Assembly: GCA_938003875.1 (NCBI GenBank)
Contig: CALKWO010000145.1
Location: 1-22,091 of the forward strand
Direction of reading: 5' to 3'
DNA length: 22,091 bases
Source of the DNA: an uncultured bacterium
GTDB taxonomy: Bacteria > Planctomycetota > Uabimicrobiia > Uabimicrobiales > JABWCH01
The position numbers were made by a program, and so were the translations under genes. Positions 8,601 through 14,952 of the stretch are shown here, piece by piece (position 1 is the stretch's first letter; every line of letters starts with the position of its first letter). The notes under the pieces were generated by a model that saw only the letters and a program-made list of their open reading frames with translations, made no database searches and was not told the origin of the DNA.

Positions 8601-9636
8601 TCATTATTTTATACAACAATTATATAGTAGAGTCTATGGCGAGAGTGAAGGAGAAGCCCTTTTATTGAAAAATCTTCAAGACTCTCTTCCCAGGGTATCC
8701 TGGCAAAAAGGAAGTTTCTGGCTTAAACGATGCAACAAGTTTCCTCCTGCTGTCTTGACAGAAAAGCATGAAGTCTTTGTCTCAGGAATGAACAGAGCGA
8801 TTTTATCTCCTAATAACCAACAAATGGCATTCGCAAGTTTTGATAATCTTTCCTTATGGGATACATACAATGGAAAATTATTGCACAATTTTCTTTCAAA
8901 TTCTGCAGGAAGCAGAGCCTTAGTTTTTAATTCACAAGGAAGCCGTCTTCTTGTATCTCACTTCAACGAAATAAAATCCTGGAATGTAAATGAACCAAAA
9001 GATGTCTATACGTTGTTAAAGCAGACCGATTGCATCCTGGCTTTGGCTATTTCCTCTCGTGATCTGTTAGCTTGTGCTGGAAAAGATAAGGTAGTCTATC
9101 TGTGGGATATGCTCACTTCTAAGGAGAAAGGGATACTAAGAGGGCACGACAGCAATATTCATTGCCTTTGTTTCTCTAAAGATGCAACAAAACTATTATC
9201 AGGAGGTTATGATAAGACGGTTGCTCTTTGGGAATTATCCAGGAATGATTTATTATATACAATACGAGCTCATTGTGATGTAGTAACCTCAGTTTGTTTT
9301 TCTCCCAATGGGGAGATTTTCCTGTCAGGTGGCAAAGATGGTCAAATTCGTTTATGGGAAACAAATACAGGAATTCCCATAGGTTCTTTGCCTGGACATA
9401 GAGGGGAGATAACATCTCTTGCTTTTTGCCCGCAAGGCAATTATATCCTCTCTGCAGGGACAGATACCTGCCTGAAGCTTTGGGACGCTTCTTCTGGAAA
9501 ATTATTGCAAACCTTTGTTGCAGAATATCCTGTAATACAATGCCAGTTTAGCCAGGATGGAAACTATATATGGGCTTGCGATGCCTTGCCGACAATTTAT
9601 AAATTTAGACTCATGAAAATCAATGTCTCTTTATGA
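5695..9636 (+). CDS. MglA-like GTPase / STAS / TIR / NB-ARC / WD40 fusion (NLR-like STAND protein)
   Basis: A 1313-residue cytoplasmic protein with five recognisable parts. Residues 1-190 are an MglA-type small GTPase: P-loop GPTGSGKT (19-26), TLPSQ in place of the family's TVPGQ (78-82), and NKRD (139-142). A charged linker (195-270) follows. Residues 275-375 are a STAS domain (ARIILDMENIEYIHSTGFGML). Residues 420-540 are a TIR domain (IYIIYEHSDIDLL, then SQEWVLARGLGKKIIP) whose Glu491 aligns with the NADase glutamate. Residues 560-890 are an NB-ARC ATPase: EGIGKT P-loop (598-603), LLIIDNLED Walker B, GGLPLA (753-758) and MHP (878-880) at the MHD position. A helical linker follows, then about seven WD40 repeats (1028-1313; LSGGYDKTVALWE, LSGGKDGQIRLWE). 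Known TIR-STAND proteins oligomerise on a signal and activate the effector, often in antiphage defence; that role here is inference. The 76-base upstream gap shows no clear promoter and only a weak ribosome site. Confidence 0.9.
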   Translation: MVQFNFIQKEATYKILYFGPTGSGKTSNLKYLAQKITPKGRSQLSTISASAKDNLWIDFLTVEAGISAGMKTRFNIFTLPSQEPYESVRKLFLQDADGLVFIADSTKIEENLFVLQGIEKNLQENGSSLHQIPLVIQWNKRDLASALDTNLLHDRINYPGVIEYTASAITGKGVFNTIEKLATLAIKAAIASKQYHIQRKKLSTEDESQDQRISLSIFQEDEGEKNLQQEGKTKTPDGITDRMKLTRTRLFALKSSSGSDKEELHVEESERDSSVGKVVFLKLFGSIHPASSPIIKNKVMDYYNQGNARIILDMENIEYIHSTGFGMLIEIGNRAKIMGGGISLISLPEKFKTPFELMGMNKSVSLFKNETEALSSLKSVEKVSTDTQNPANISVNLTWKHPKLASIIPPPQKIQNSGNPIYIIYEHSDIDLLKRLEEDISAQGYTVTIDRKRLKEDISWSMENSQMIQESQIILLLWTDSSSKSTLVSQEWVLARGLGKKIIPCMQGASPILPVPLQSLESVDLRYYEKAISKVSEMLSEKFPYPYNYNMVPPCSYIPFTPNPYFIERDQELSLLYHLILNHKNVIITHDGPFMEIEGIGKTRLAIEFAYRMSFLFPDGILWINGAGNFHKEFQMAAYELGLVEVSPNFQLSFTSLRKLKSYIKNHPDMLLIIDNLEDTTMLEQEIAPGIIPMQLGCYLLCTSNSKSKIPDTASLFLEALSPESSMQLFLNIAKNRQGQEIEMLRTLINLSGGLPLAIEMMAKFLMKNSQLTITQYYRSFSEQRSHPAEETNKLSFSILLNTILKKQTDGLQDDYVQKLIEIAGWFPKSTILSQETIGIFAGVASDTVRAQVYLKNPIERLQELSLIDVIAENSIRMHPCVYRFFQNARYDIDPEQQKNTKKKAAERMFSCYQDFARLEKDYEKRGFIPLLEDIETGLSWNENHIELQEMAKYFHRESHAIQQQRFMPHYFIQQLYSRVYGESEGEALLLKNLQDSLPRVSWQKGSFWLKRCNKFPPAVLTEKHEVFVSGMNRAILSPNNQQMAFASFDNLSLWDTYNGKLLHNFLSNSAGSRALVFNSQGSRLLVSHFNEIKSWNVNEPKDVYTLLKQTDCILALAISSRDLLACAGKDKVVYLWDMLTSKEKGILRGHDSNIHCLCFSKDATKLLSGGYDKTVALWELSRNDLLYTIRAHCDVVTSVCFSPNGEIFLSGGKDGQIRLWETNTGIPIGSLPGHRGEITSLAFCPQGNYILSAGTDTCLKLWDASSGKLLQTFVAEYPVIQCQFSQDGNYIWACDALPTIYKFRLMKINVSL

Positions 9637-9655
9637 TATGAAAATATCGTTTTTT
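9635..9655 (+). terminator. Possible weak terminator after the NLR-like gene
   Basis: GATAT (9635-9639), a GAAA tetraloop and ATATC (9644-9648) form a short stem followed after one G by six Ts (9650-9655). The stem overlaps the stop codon and is all but GC-free, so it may be weak. Its position just before a strong promoter at 9664 fits a transcription-unit boundary. Confidence 0.35.
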
Positions 9656-9663
9656 GGAAACTA

Positions 9664-9692
9664 TTGACAAGATATTTTTTTCCAGGTATACT
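9664..9692 (+). promoter_or_regulatory. Near-consensus sigma70 promoter, TTGACA-17-TATACT
   Basis: A perfect TTGACA (9664-9669) and TATACT (9687-9692) are separated by the ideal 17 bases. Transcription would start near 9699, leaving a leader of about 140 bases before the DHH gene. This is the best promoter in the window and likely drives the four-gene cluster 9841-14562. Confidence 0.75.
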
Positions 9693-9731
9693 CTCAATAT
9701 CTTAATCAGAAGGATAGGAAATTATAGTTTT

Positions 9732-9801
9732 AGTGCTAGATGTACTTTAAGCTATCCATTTTAGCCCCAAAGGGGAAATAGAATAGCAGGGGAACTCCCT
9801 G
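9732..9801 (+). promoter_or_regulatory. Structured mRNA leader with three consecutive hairpins
   Basis: Three stems follow one another in the predicted 5' leader. The first is AGTGC/GTACT (9732-9736 with 9742-9746, one G-U pair). The second is a long three-part stem: GCTAT/ATAGC (9751-9755 with 9783-9787), ATTT/AAAT (9758-9761 with 9776-9779) and CCCC-aaa-GGGG (9765-9768 with 9772-9775). The third is AGGG/CCCT (9788-9791 with 9797-9800). A GAGG ribosome site (9827-9830) follows 26 bases later. I cannot match it to a riboswitch family I know, including the c-di-GMP and c-di-AMP classes. It may be a cis-regulatory RNA or simply a stabilising leader. Confidence 0.45.
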
Positions 9802-9840
9802 GTAATTTAAAAAATATATATTTTACGAGGATATAAAGGC

Positions 9841-11043
9841 ATGTTAGATGAAGATAAAATGCCAGAAGACCCGACCAATGAATCGGCTATAGCTAATGCT
9901 CTTCGCAATAAAAAATTTCAGGAAGCAGATGAGGAACTGGATATATCGAATGACGATATATTAGAAGAGCGAAGGGAAAGAAACAATATAGCCCAGCAGC
10001 GTAAAAAAATCCAGGAATTAGAGAATGCACTGGAAGAATATTCTGGACATAAGATGTTAGTCGTGATTAAAGGCCCACCTGATCCTGATAGTATAGCATC
10101 GGCATGGGCTCATTGTTTTATTGCACAAAATTTTGGTATAGAAACACAGATTTTGTATTTTGATCCTATCAGTCATGCTGAAAACAGAGCGTTGGTAAAA
10201 GCACTTAGAGTATGTCTTTTACAATATAACCAGGATATTGATCTATCCGAGTTTAGTTGTTATGCTCTGGTGGATACTCCTTCTGAAGATTTTCCAGCTT
10301 TAGCGACGCTTCCTAAGGATACTCCACTTTTTTCTTTAGTAGACCATCATAAAAAAACAGGAAAAGTGAAGGCATCTTTTGTGGATATACGGGAAAATGC
10401 AGGTGCTACAAGCTCTATTTATTCAGAATACTTGCAATATGGAAAATATACGTTGAGTGCGACAAGTGCCACGGATGCAGAATTAGCAACAGCATTGCAC
10501 CATGGAATTCGTACAGATACAGACAACTTTTTTTTAGCCAGGGAAATAGACTGGCGTGCTTCTGCTTATTTGTCACGCTTTGCAGATAGGGATCTTTTGA
10601 GACAGATTGCATCTTCCCCTATCACTGCGAATACAATGGATATTTTACAGCAAGCTTTAGAGAGCAAAGAAATCAAGGATAATTATCTTTTTGCTGGAGT
10701 TTCTTTTGTAAGAGAGTCGGACAGAGATGGAATTGCCCAAGCGGCGGATTATCTTGTAAGAAGAGAAGGAATTGATACGGCCATTGTGTTTGGAATTGTA
10801 GAAGATCAGTATATACACGGATCTCTGCGCACAAGAAGCAGTACAATGGATCCTGATAGTTTCTTGAAAGAAGTATTAGGGGCAGATAAGGAAACAGGGA
10901 AACCTTATGGTGGTGGACGCTTTGATAAAGGTGGTTTCCAGATTCCTTTGAGTATTTTTTCTGATTGTGTAGAAAAGAAACTTCTTTGGGAGTTGGTCAG
11001 TAAGACCATCAAAGCAAAATTTTTAAAGAGATTGGGTGCTTGA
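9841..11043 (+). CDS. DHH-family phosphoesterase
   Basis: A 400-residue cytoplasmic protein. The first ~70 residues are acidic and helical (coiled-coil-like) and are not part of the usual fold. The DHH catalytic domain follows with the metal-binding set in order: DPDSIAS (81-87), LVDT (143-146), VDHH (167-170) and RTDTDN (224-229). The C-terminal DHHA1-like part carries GGGRFDKGG (357-365), the equivalent of the GGGH substrate loop, with Arg where His is usual. Relatives include oligoribonuclease/pAp phosphatase NrnA and c-di-AMP phosphodiesterases, so it probably cleaves a small nucleotide or short RNA. No GGDEF, PAS or transmembrane part is present, so it is not a GdpP. GAGG lies 10 bases before the ATG. 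It is the first gene behind the 9664 promoter. Confidence 0.85.
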   Translation: MLDEDKMPEDPTNESAIANALRNKKFQEADEELDISNDDILEERRERNNIAQQRKKIQELENALEEYSGHKMLVVIKGPPDPDSIASAWAHCFIAQNFGIETQILYFDPISHAENRALVKALRVCLLQYNQDIDLSEFSCYALVDTPSEDFPALATLPKDTPLFSLVDHHKKTGKVKASFVDIRENAGATSSIYSEYLQYGKYTLSATSATDAELATALHHGIRTDTDNFFLAREIDWRASAYLSRFADRDLLRQIASSPITANTMDILQQALESKEIKDNYLFAGVSFVRESDRDGIAQAADYLVRREGIDTAIVFGIVEDQYIHGSLRTRSSTMDPDSFLKEVLGADKETGKPYGGGRFDKGGFQIPLSIFSDCVEKKLLWELVSKTIKAKFLKRLGA

Positions 11044-11079
11044 TATTTTATTTTGATACCATTTTAAGAGAGAACCAAA

Positions 11080-11832
11080 GTGCGCTATGCCATAATTTCT
11101 GATATTCACAGCAATCTGGTTGCTTTAAACCAGGTATTGGATCATATAAAAAAAAGAGGAATCAAAGAAATCATCTGTCTGGGAGATGTTGTTGGCTATG
11201 GGCCTAAACCAATAGAATGCATTGAACTCATTATGCAAAATTGCTATGTTTGCCTGAAGGGCAACCATGATGAGGCTATGGTAGAAGGAGTATGTTTTTT
11301 TAATCCTGTAGCTAAAAATGCCATAGAATGGACAAGAGAATATCTTCTTGGAGTAGAACACCCTCAGAAAGAGGAGATGTGGTCTTTTATCAGCGATCTG
11401 CCTATGACATATATTTTGGACAAGGAATATATGTTTGTACACGGATCTCCTTTAGATCCCACTATGGATTATATTTTAACCAGGGATCTGGTGATTGAAG
11501 AAAAGAAATTTGAGGATATTTTTGATTCTTTTGAAAATATTTTATTTACAGGCCACACACATTTGCCATGCGTCATTACAGATTCTATGGAAGCCTTTTC
11601 TATTAAAGAGCTAGGCTATAAATATAAATTCAGCGGGCAAAAAGCTATTATCAATGTAGGCTCTGTAGGACAGCCAAGAGATAAAGATCCTAGCTCCTGC
11701 TATGTGGAAGTCGTGGATGATTTTGTTTTTTTCCATAGAGTTCCCTACGATTGCGAAAAGGTGTATCAGGAAATTTTAGAAAATCCCAAATTAGATCCTT
11801 CTTTAGGCAGAAGACTTCTAACTGGTACATAA
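11080..11832 (+). CDS. Calcineurin-like metallophosphoesterase (YfcE/MJ0936-like)
   Basis: A 250-residue protein with the complete metal-binding series of the calcineurin-like fold: SDIHSN (7-12), GDVVGYGP (35-42), GNHDE (61-65), VHG (120-122), TGHTH (157-161) and NVGSVGQPRD (192-201). The start is GTG 11080, because the conserved beta-strand MRYAIISDIH begins at once and GAGAG (11068-11072) is well spaced; no nearby ATG would keep that strand. Family members hydrolyse phosphodiesters or phosphomonoesters; the substrate cannot be read from the sequence. It begins 36 bases after the DHH gene, so the two phosphoesterases are likely co-transcribed. The protein looks intact and of usual length. 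Confidence 0.9.
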   Translation: MRYAIISDIHSNLVALNQVLDHIKKRGIKEIICLGDVVGYGPKPIECIELIMQNCYVCLKGNHDEAMVEGVCFFNPVAKNAIEWTREYLLGVEHPQKEEMWSFISDLPMTYILDKEYMFVHGSPLDPTMDYILTRDLVIEEKKFEDIFDSFENILFTGHTHLPCVITDSMEAFSIKELGYKYKFSGQKAIINVGSVGQPRDKDPSSCYVEVVDDFVFFHRVPYDCEKVYQEILENPKLDPSLGRRLLTGT

Positions 11833-11845
11833 TCAGGAGTAAACT

Positions 11846-12619
11846 ATGGTATATAAAACTATTTTTCTACTATTTTTCGTCTTTATTTTTATGGATGCCT
11901 CTACGATTGCTTACTGGTCTTTCGAGAACAATCTGGTAAGCTCAGTCGGGGGAAGCACTCTGACAGGAACTGCACAGGGAACTATAGGCTATAGTTCCAA
12001 TGTAGCACCTACAGCACAGGGAAATCAGTCTCTATATCTTTCCAGCTCTTATCCAGGCTCTTATGTCAAGATGAATGGAACTACCAACATCACTGGAAAT
12101 TTGAATGCGCTTACAATAGAAACCTATGTAAAATTCGATCTTTTTACTGGCACACTTTCTACGATTTATAGTGAAGATAGCGTTGTTCGCTCTACATATC
12201 TTGGATATACCAATGATGGCAATTACTTGCGCTTCTTTATAAGCCAGGGAAGCATCTCTCCTCTGGTTTCCAGTGTAGAGGTATTGGATGTGCCTTTGCT
12301 TTTGAACACGAATCAATGGTACCATATCGCTGCTATTTTCGATGGCTCGGCAAAAACGCTTTCCCTGTTCTTAGACGGTCAAATCATTGGTTCCCGAAGT
12401 GTAAGCGTTTCTACCATACCCATAACTTCTGTTGTTCCTACCGTAGGAGCATGGAGCTACAGTCAAGGTACGCTTCCTCTTTATGGTCATCTGGATGAAA
12501 TGAGAATCAGCGATACGGCATTGTCTTCTTCCCAATTTTTGTACTCAGCTCAGGTTCCTGAATGTTCTACATTGATTGGTTTAGTATTGGCGGTGTTCTT
12601 TATTTTTATAAAAAGATGA
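11846..12619 (+). CDS. Secreted LamG/concanavalin A-like protein with PEP-CTERM-like sorting tail
   Basis: A 257-residue exported protein. The N-terminus (KTIFLLFFVFIFMDAS) is a signal peptide, followed by a single LamG-type jelly-roll (about 20-230): IAYWSFENN, then ALTIETYVKF, WYHIAAIFDG, LFLDGQIIGS and HLDEMRISDTALS, the last being the family's 'G.IDEVRI...AL' end. The final 21 residues are VPECST, a hydrophobic run (LIGLVLAVFFIFI) and a basic KR end. This is the tripartite PEP-CTERM signal that exosortase cuts, except that Cys replaces the second Pro. It is thus probably anchored to or released at the outer surface. AGGAG lies 6 bases before the ATG and 13 bases separate it from the metallophosphoesterase. 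No exosortase is in the window. LamG folds bind sugars or other ligands; the target is unknown. Confidence 0.85.
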   Translation: MVYKTIFLLFFVFIFMDASTIAYWSFENNLVSSVGGSTLTGTAQGTIGYSSNVAPTAQGNQSLYLSSSYPGSYVKMNGTTNITGNLNALTIETYVKFDLFTGTLSTIYSEDSVVRSTYLGYTNDGNYLRFFISQGSISPLVSSVEVLDVPLLLNTNQWYHIAAIFDGSAKTLSLFLDGQIIGSRSVSVSTIPITSVVPTVGAWSYSQGTLPLYGHLDEMRISDTALSSSQFLYSAQVPECSTLIGLVLAVFFIFIKR

Positions 12620-14562
12620 AAGCTATGCTACTCTCGATAAAAACAGCGATTATTCTTTTAGGATTTTTTTTATGCTCCTTCTTAAAGGCGGATATTTATT
12701 TTGAGGGAGGCCCCTCTTTCTATGATTTACTCTATGTAGATCCTGGCAACAAAGAAAACCAGCAGACTTTCTCTCGTGTGCAAATTTTGAAGAATATCAC
12801 AGCCTGGATGAATGTATACCAATCTCGTGGAGTCAATCTTTTTACTCTGCCTATACTGGATAGCCAGGGGGTTATTCTTTTCGATTCGAGTGCCCTTAAA
12901 TCTGTAGGCTTCCGCTATCTACAGGAAGTAGGAGACATTGTTCCCTTAATCATTATGGAAGCCAGGAAGAAAAATTTAGCGATCTCCATCCCTCTGGATG
13001 AGCTTGCGCATATTATAGGAAAAACCAAAAAATATAAAGAATGGCTCAATCCTGAAAAATTGACAAAAGACTGCATTGCTGAATTTATCAGAGAATTAGG
13101 TATTGCATTTAGCGCATATTCTGTCACAGTATGTGTTTATGAACAATTTTTTTCACCAGAATATCGTCAGATCATCGCACAGTCCTGCGAAAAAAATGGT
13201 GTATTGTATATTCGATATGGAGGAGATAAAGAAGGACGTGGAGATATTTTTTACAGCGAAGACTATGCTACTTTCCCCTTTGCTCCTGAAAGCAAAAAAG
13301 AGGATGCAGAATATCTCCTGAATTTGTCCCAATTGGGTATATCCTATTTTAGGATTGGCTATCATAATATGATATTTGGCCTTGCCAGAACCTTTCGTAA
13401 AAAGACAGGTGTGCTGACAACAGGAGCGTGGGGCTTATCGCCAGGTTGCCAGTTTAATGTCGCGCTCTATCGGGCAGTCCAATTTTCACCTTCTTACTAT
13501 TCTTTTTTTCCTGCTTTTTATGAAAAATCACCTTATGAAGATGCAGAAGATGCTAAATTCATACAAAATTTTCACTATGAAAAGCATCTACTACCTTATT
13601 TGAAAAAATTTTCTCCCAAGAATAATCAAAATACGGAAAGACCTATAGCCAATATCATTCTGGACATTCCCTCTGGTTCTTTTGACCAGTCAACCAGAGA
13701 ACTCATAGAGTGTTCCACTTCTTGCTCCATGGAAGCCATTACTAATGCTATCACTGCATCTGGTATGGATTTGTATGTTTCGGCTAGAAAGCCTGTGGAA
13801 AAGGCGGATTTATATTATATTTTTACACTAGGAAGCTATGGCCCTAAAAATATAGCTTGCGATGTTAGTGAAGAGGTAGCCAGCATTTTTCCTTGCGGAA
13901 AAAAGGTATTTTTGCATTGTGTGTTAGGTTTTCCCAAAGGCCCCCAGTGGAGCAAAATATCTTCCTGGTTTGGGATTCCTGCGCAAGCAAGCCTGTTTAT
14001 GGCTTCTAAAGAGAATCCTCTGCTATCTCCCATTCCGCCAAACGTTTCTTTTGTCTTTCCCTCAGGGGAATTTTCTGTAAAATGGAAAGGCTACCAGTTT
14101 TGGGTCAGAAACTTAAAAGAAGCGGGATATCTTTCTAGCTACCATAGTATCAACCATATTCCCAAAAAAGATCTATCTCCTGATTCTGAAATTCTCCTTG
14201 GTTATGAAGGAAAAGAAACCTTTTTGCCTCTGCTAATAAAAAATAAAAATTATTTTTTTGTCAATGGCAATTTTCTCCATTTGGATTCATCTTCTATTTT
14301 GTGTAATTTAATAGCAAAAAATCCTGTTTTCTATAGCCCTGCTCCGATTTATCTTACTGTAGGAGAGAATGCCTGCGCTCTTTTAGCAGTGGAAGACAGT
14401 GAAATAGAACTTTTTTTACCTCAAGCAGAGGGCAGCCCCATATCCCATTGGAATAAGAATGGGAAAGAGAAAACCACATCTACTTTAAGCTGGAATGGAA
14501 AATTGCTAAAAGGCAAAATACAAAAATGGGAGCTGGTGGTTTTAGAGAATAAAGAAAAATGA
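12616..14562 (+). CDS. Secreted protein of unknown function, glycoside-hydrolase-like layout
   Basis: I do not recognise this family. From ATG 12616 the product has 648 residues. This start overlaps the previous stop as ATGA (translational coupling) and begins directly with a signal peptide (LSIKTAIILLGFFLCSFLKA-D). An upstream in-frame ATG at 12562 would bury the signal. The N-terminal ~330 residues alternate helices and strands in a manner that suggests a (beta/alpha)8 barrel (NVYQSRGVNLFTLPILDSQG, GVLYIRYGG, ISYFRIGYHN, TTGAWGLSP). A middle region (ANIILDIPSGSF to KKVFLHCVLGFP) resembles a Rossmann-like unit, and the C-terminus looks beta-rich (SHWNKNGKEKTTSTLSWNGK). That would fit a glycoside hydrolase or a relative that lost activity, but no catalytic pair can be assigned. 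Its coupling to a PEP-CTERM LamG protein suggests they act together outside the cell. Confidence 0.7.
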   Translation: MKAMLLSIKTAIILLGFFLCSFLKADIYFEGGPSFYDLLYVDPGNKENQQTFSRVQILKNITAWMNVYQSRGVNLFTLPILDSQGVILFDSSALKSVGFRYLQEVGDIVPLIIMEARKKNLAISIPLDELAHIIGKTKKYKEWLNPEKLTKDCIAEFIRELGIAFSAYSVTVCVYEQFFSPEYRQIIAQSCEKNGVLYIRYGGDKEGRGDIFYSEDYATFPFAPESKKEDAEYLLNLSQLGISYFRIGYHNMIFGLARTFRKKTGVLTTGAWGLSPGCQFNVALYRAVQFSPSYYSFFPAFYEKSPYEDAEDAKFIQNFHYEKHLLPYLKKFSPKNNQNTERPIANIILDIPSGSFDQSTRELIECSTSCSMEAITNAITASGMDLYVSARKPVEKADLYYIFTLGSYGPKNIACDVSEEVASIFPCGKKVFLHCVLGFPKGPQWSKISSWFGIPAQASLFMASKENPLLSPIPPNVSFVFPSGEFSVKWKGYQFWVRNLKEAGYLSSYHSINHIPKKDLSPDSEILLGYEGKETFLPLLIKNKNYFFVNGNFLHLDSSSILCNLIAKNPVFYSPAPIYLTVGENACALLAVEDSEIELFLPQAEGSPISHWNKNGKEKTTSTLSWNGKLLKGKIQKWELVVLENKEK

Positions 14563-14665
14563 TACATTCTGTGTAACCTCAGGTAACAACTTTTTTTTTT
14601 AGTATGTCACGAGATGTAACATGAAAATTTTAGGCTCCTGTAATTTTTTGTAATGGGGCAAAGAC

Positions 14666-14725
14666 GCAGGGATTGCGCTGGCGTTGAGCTTTTTAGGAGA
14701 CATGACTTTTTCGGCGCAACCCTGC
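14666..14725. repeat. Inverted repeat GCAGGG(a)TTGCGC / GCGCAACCCTGC
   Basis: GCAGGGATTGCGC (14666-14678) pairs with GCGCAACCCTGC (14714-14725) with one bulged A, around a 35-base centre that includes TTGAGC and GACTTTTTCGG. It is markedly richer in GC than its surroundings. With the repeat directly downstream it looks like a mobile-type intergenic element rather than native DNA. There is no open frame in it. Confidence 0.55.
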
Positions 14726-14739
14726 GGCTACAATCTGTT

Positions 14740-14813
14740 GATCCGTGTTTATTTGTGTTCATCTGTGGTTCTCTTCTTATTTTTCTCTGTGTTCTCTGTG
14801 CCTCTGTGGTAAA
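14740..14813. repeat. Intergenic repeat, ATCCGTGTT...TCTGTGGTAAA family
   Basis: The block begins with a GATCCGTGTTTATTTGTGTT-type start, continues through CATCTGTGGTT, and ends TCTCTGTGTTCTC then TGTGCCTCTGTGGTAAA. Its last 30 bases (14784-14813) match the right arm of the hairpin at 21960-21989 in 25 of 30 positions, all five differences being C/T transitions. Sequences of this kind (on the other strand CCACAGAGGCACAGAG and AACACGGAT) are, to my knowledge, scattered through intergenic DNA of many unrelated bacterial genomes; their function is unknown. Confidence 0.7.
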
Positions 14814-14952
14814 ATTTTAAATTATGCCTGTTCTCAGAATAGTTGGGAATTTGTTAATTTTCTTGGTATTGTTTTTGCACATATTTTCTATCTGGTAAAT
14901 GGTCTTTTTTCAAAAAAGACATAAACTTGGAAAATCTTAAGGAGTTTTTTTT

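Larger units (their letters stand above)
14563..14952. other. 390-base intergenic region before the C25 peptidase
   Basis: No reading frame of useful length is visible. A run of ten Ts at 14591-14600 follows ACCTCAGGT but the stem is too small for a confident terminator. Then come an inverted repeat (14666-14725) and an intergenic repeat of the TCTGTGGT/TCTGTGTT type (14740-14813). The best promoter candidate for the peptidase is weak (TTGGTA 14863-14868, 17 bases, TTCTAT 14886-14891). The leader contains the palindrome GTCTTTTTT-c-AAAAAAGAC (14902-14920). A strong AAGGAG (14939-14944) lies 8 bases before the ATG. Confidence 0.55.

Noticed and set aside
9732..9801. Leader as a c-di-GMP or c-di-AMP riboswitch
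   Set aside because: The conserved loop and receptor sequences of these classes that I know are absent.
12562..12615. ATG 12562 as start of the 648-residue secreted protein
   Set aside because: It would overlap the LamG gene by 58 bases and place 18 residues before the signal peptide; ATG 12616 gives an ATGA coupling.
14863..14891. TTGGTA-17-TTCTAT as promoter of the peptidase
   Set aside because: The -10 element matches consensus poorly; noted only as a candidate in the intergenic entry.
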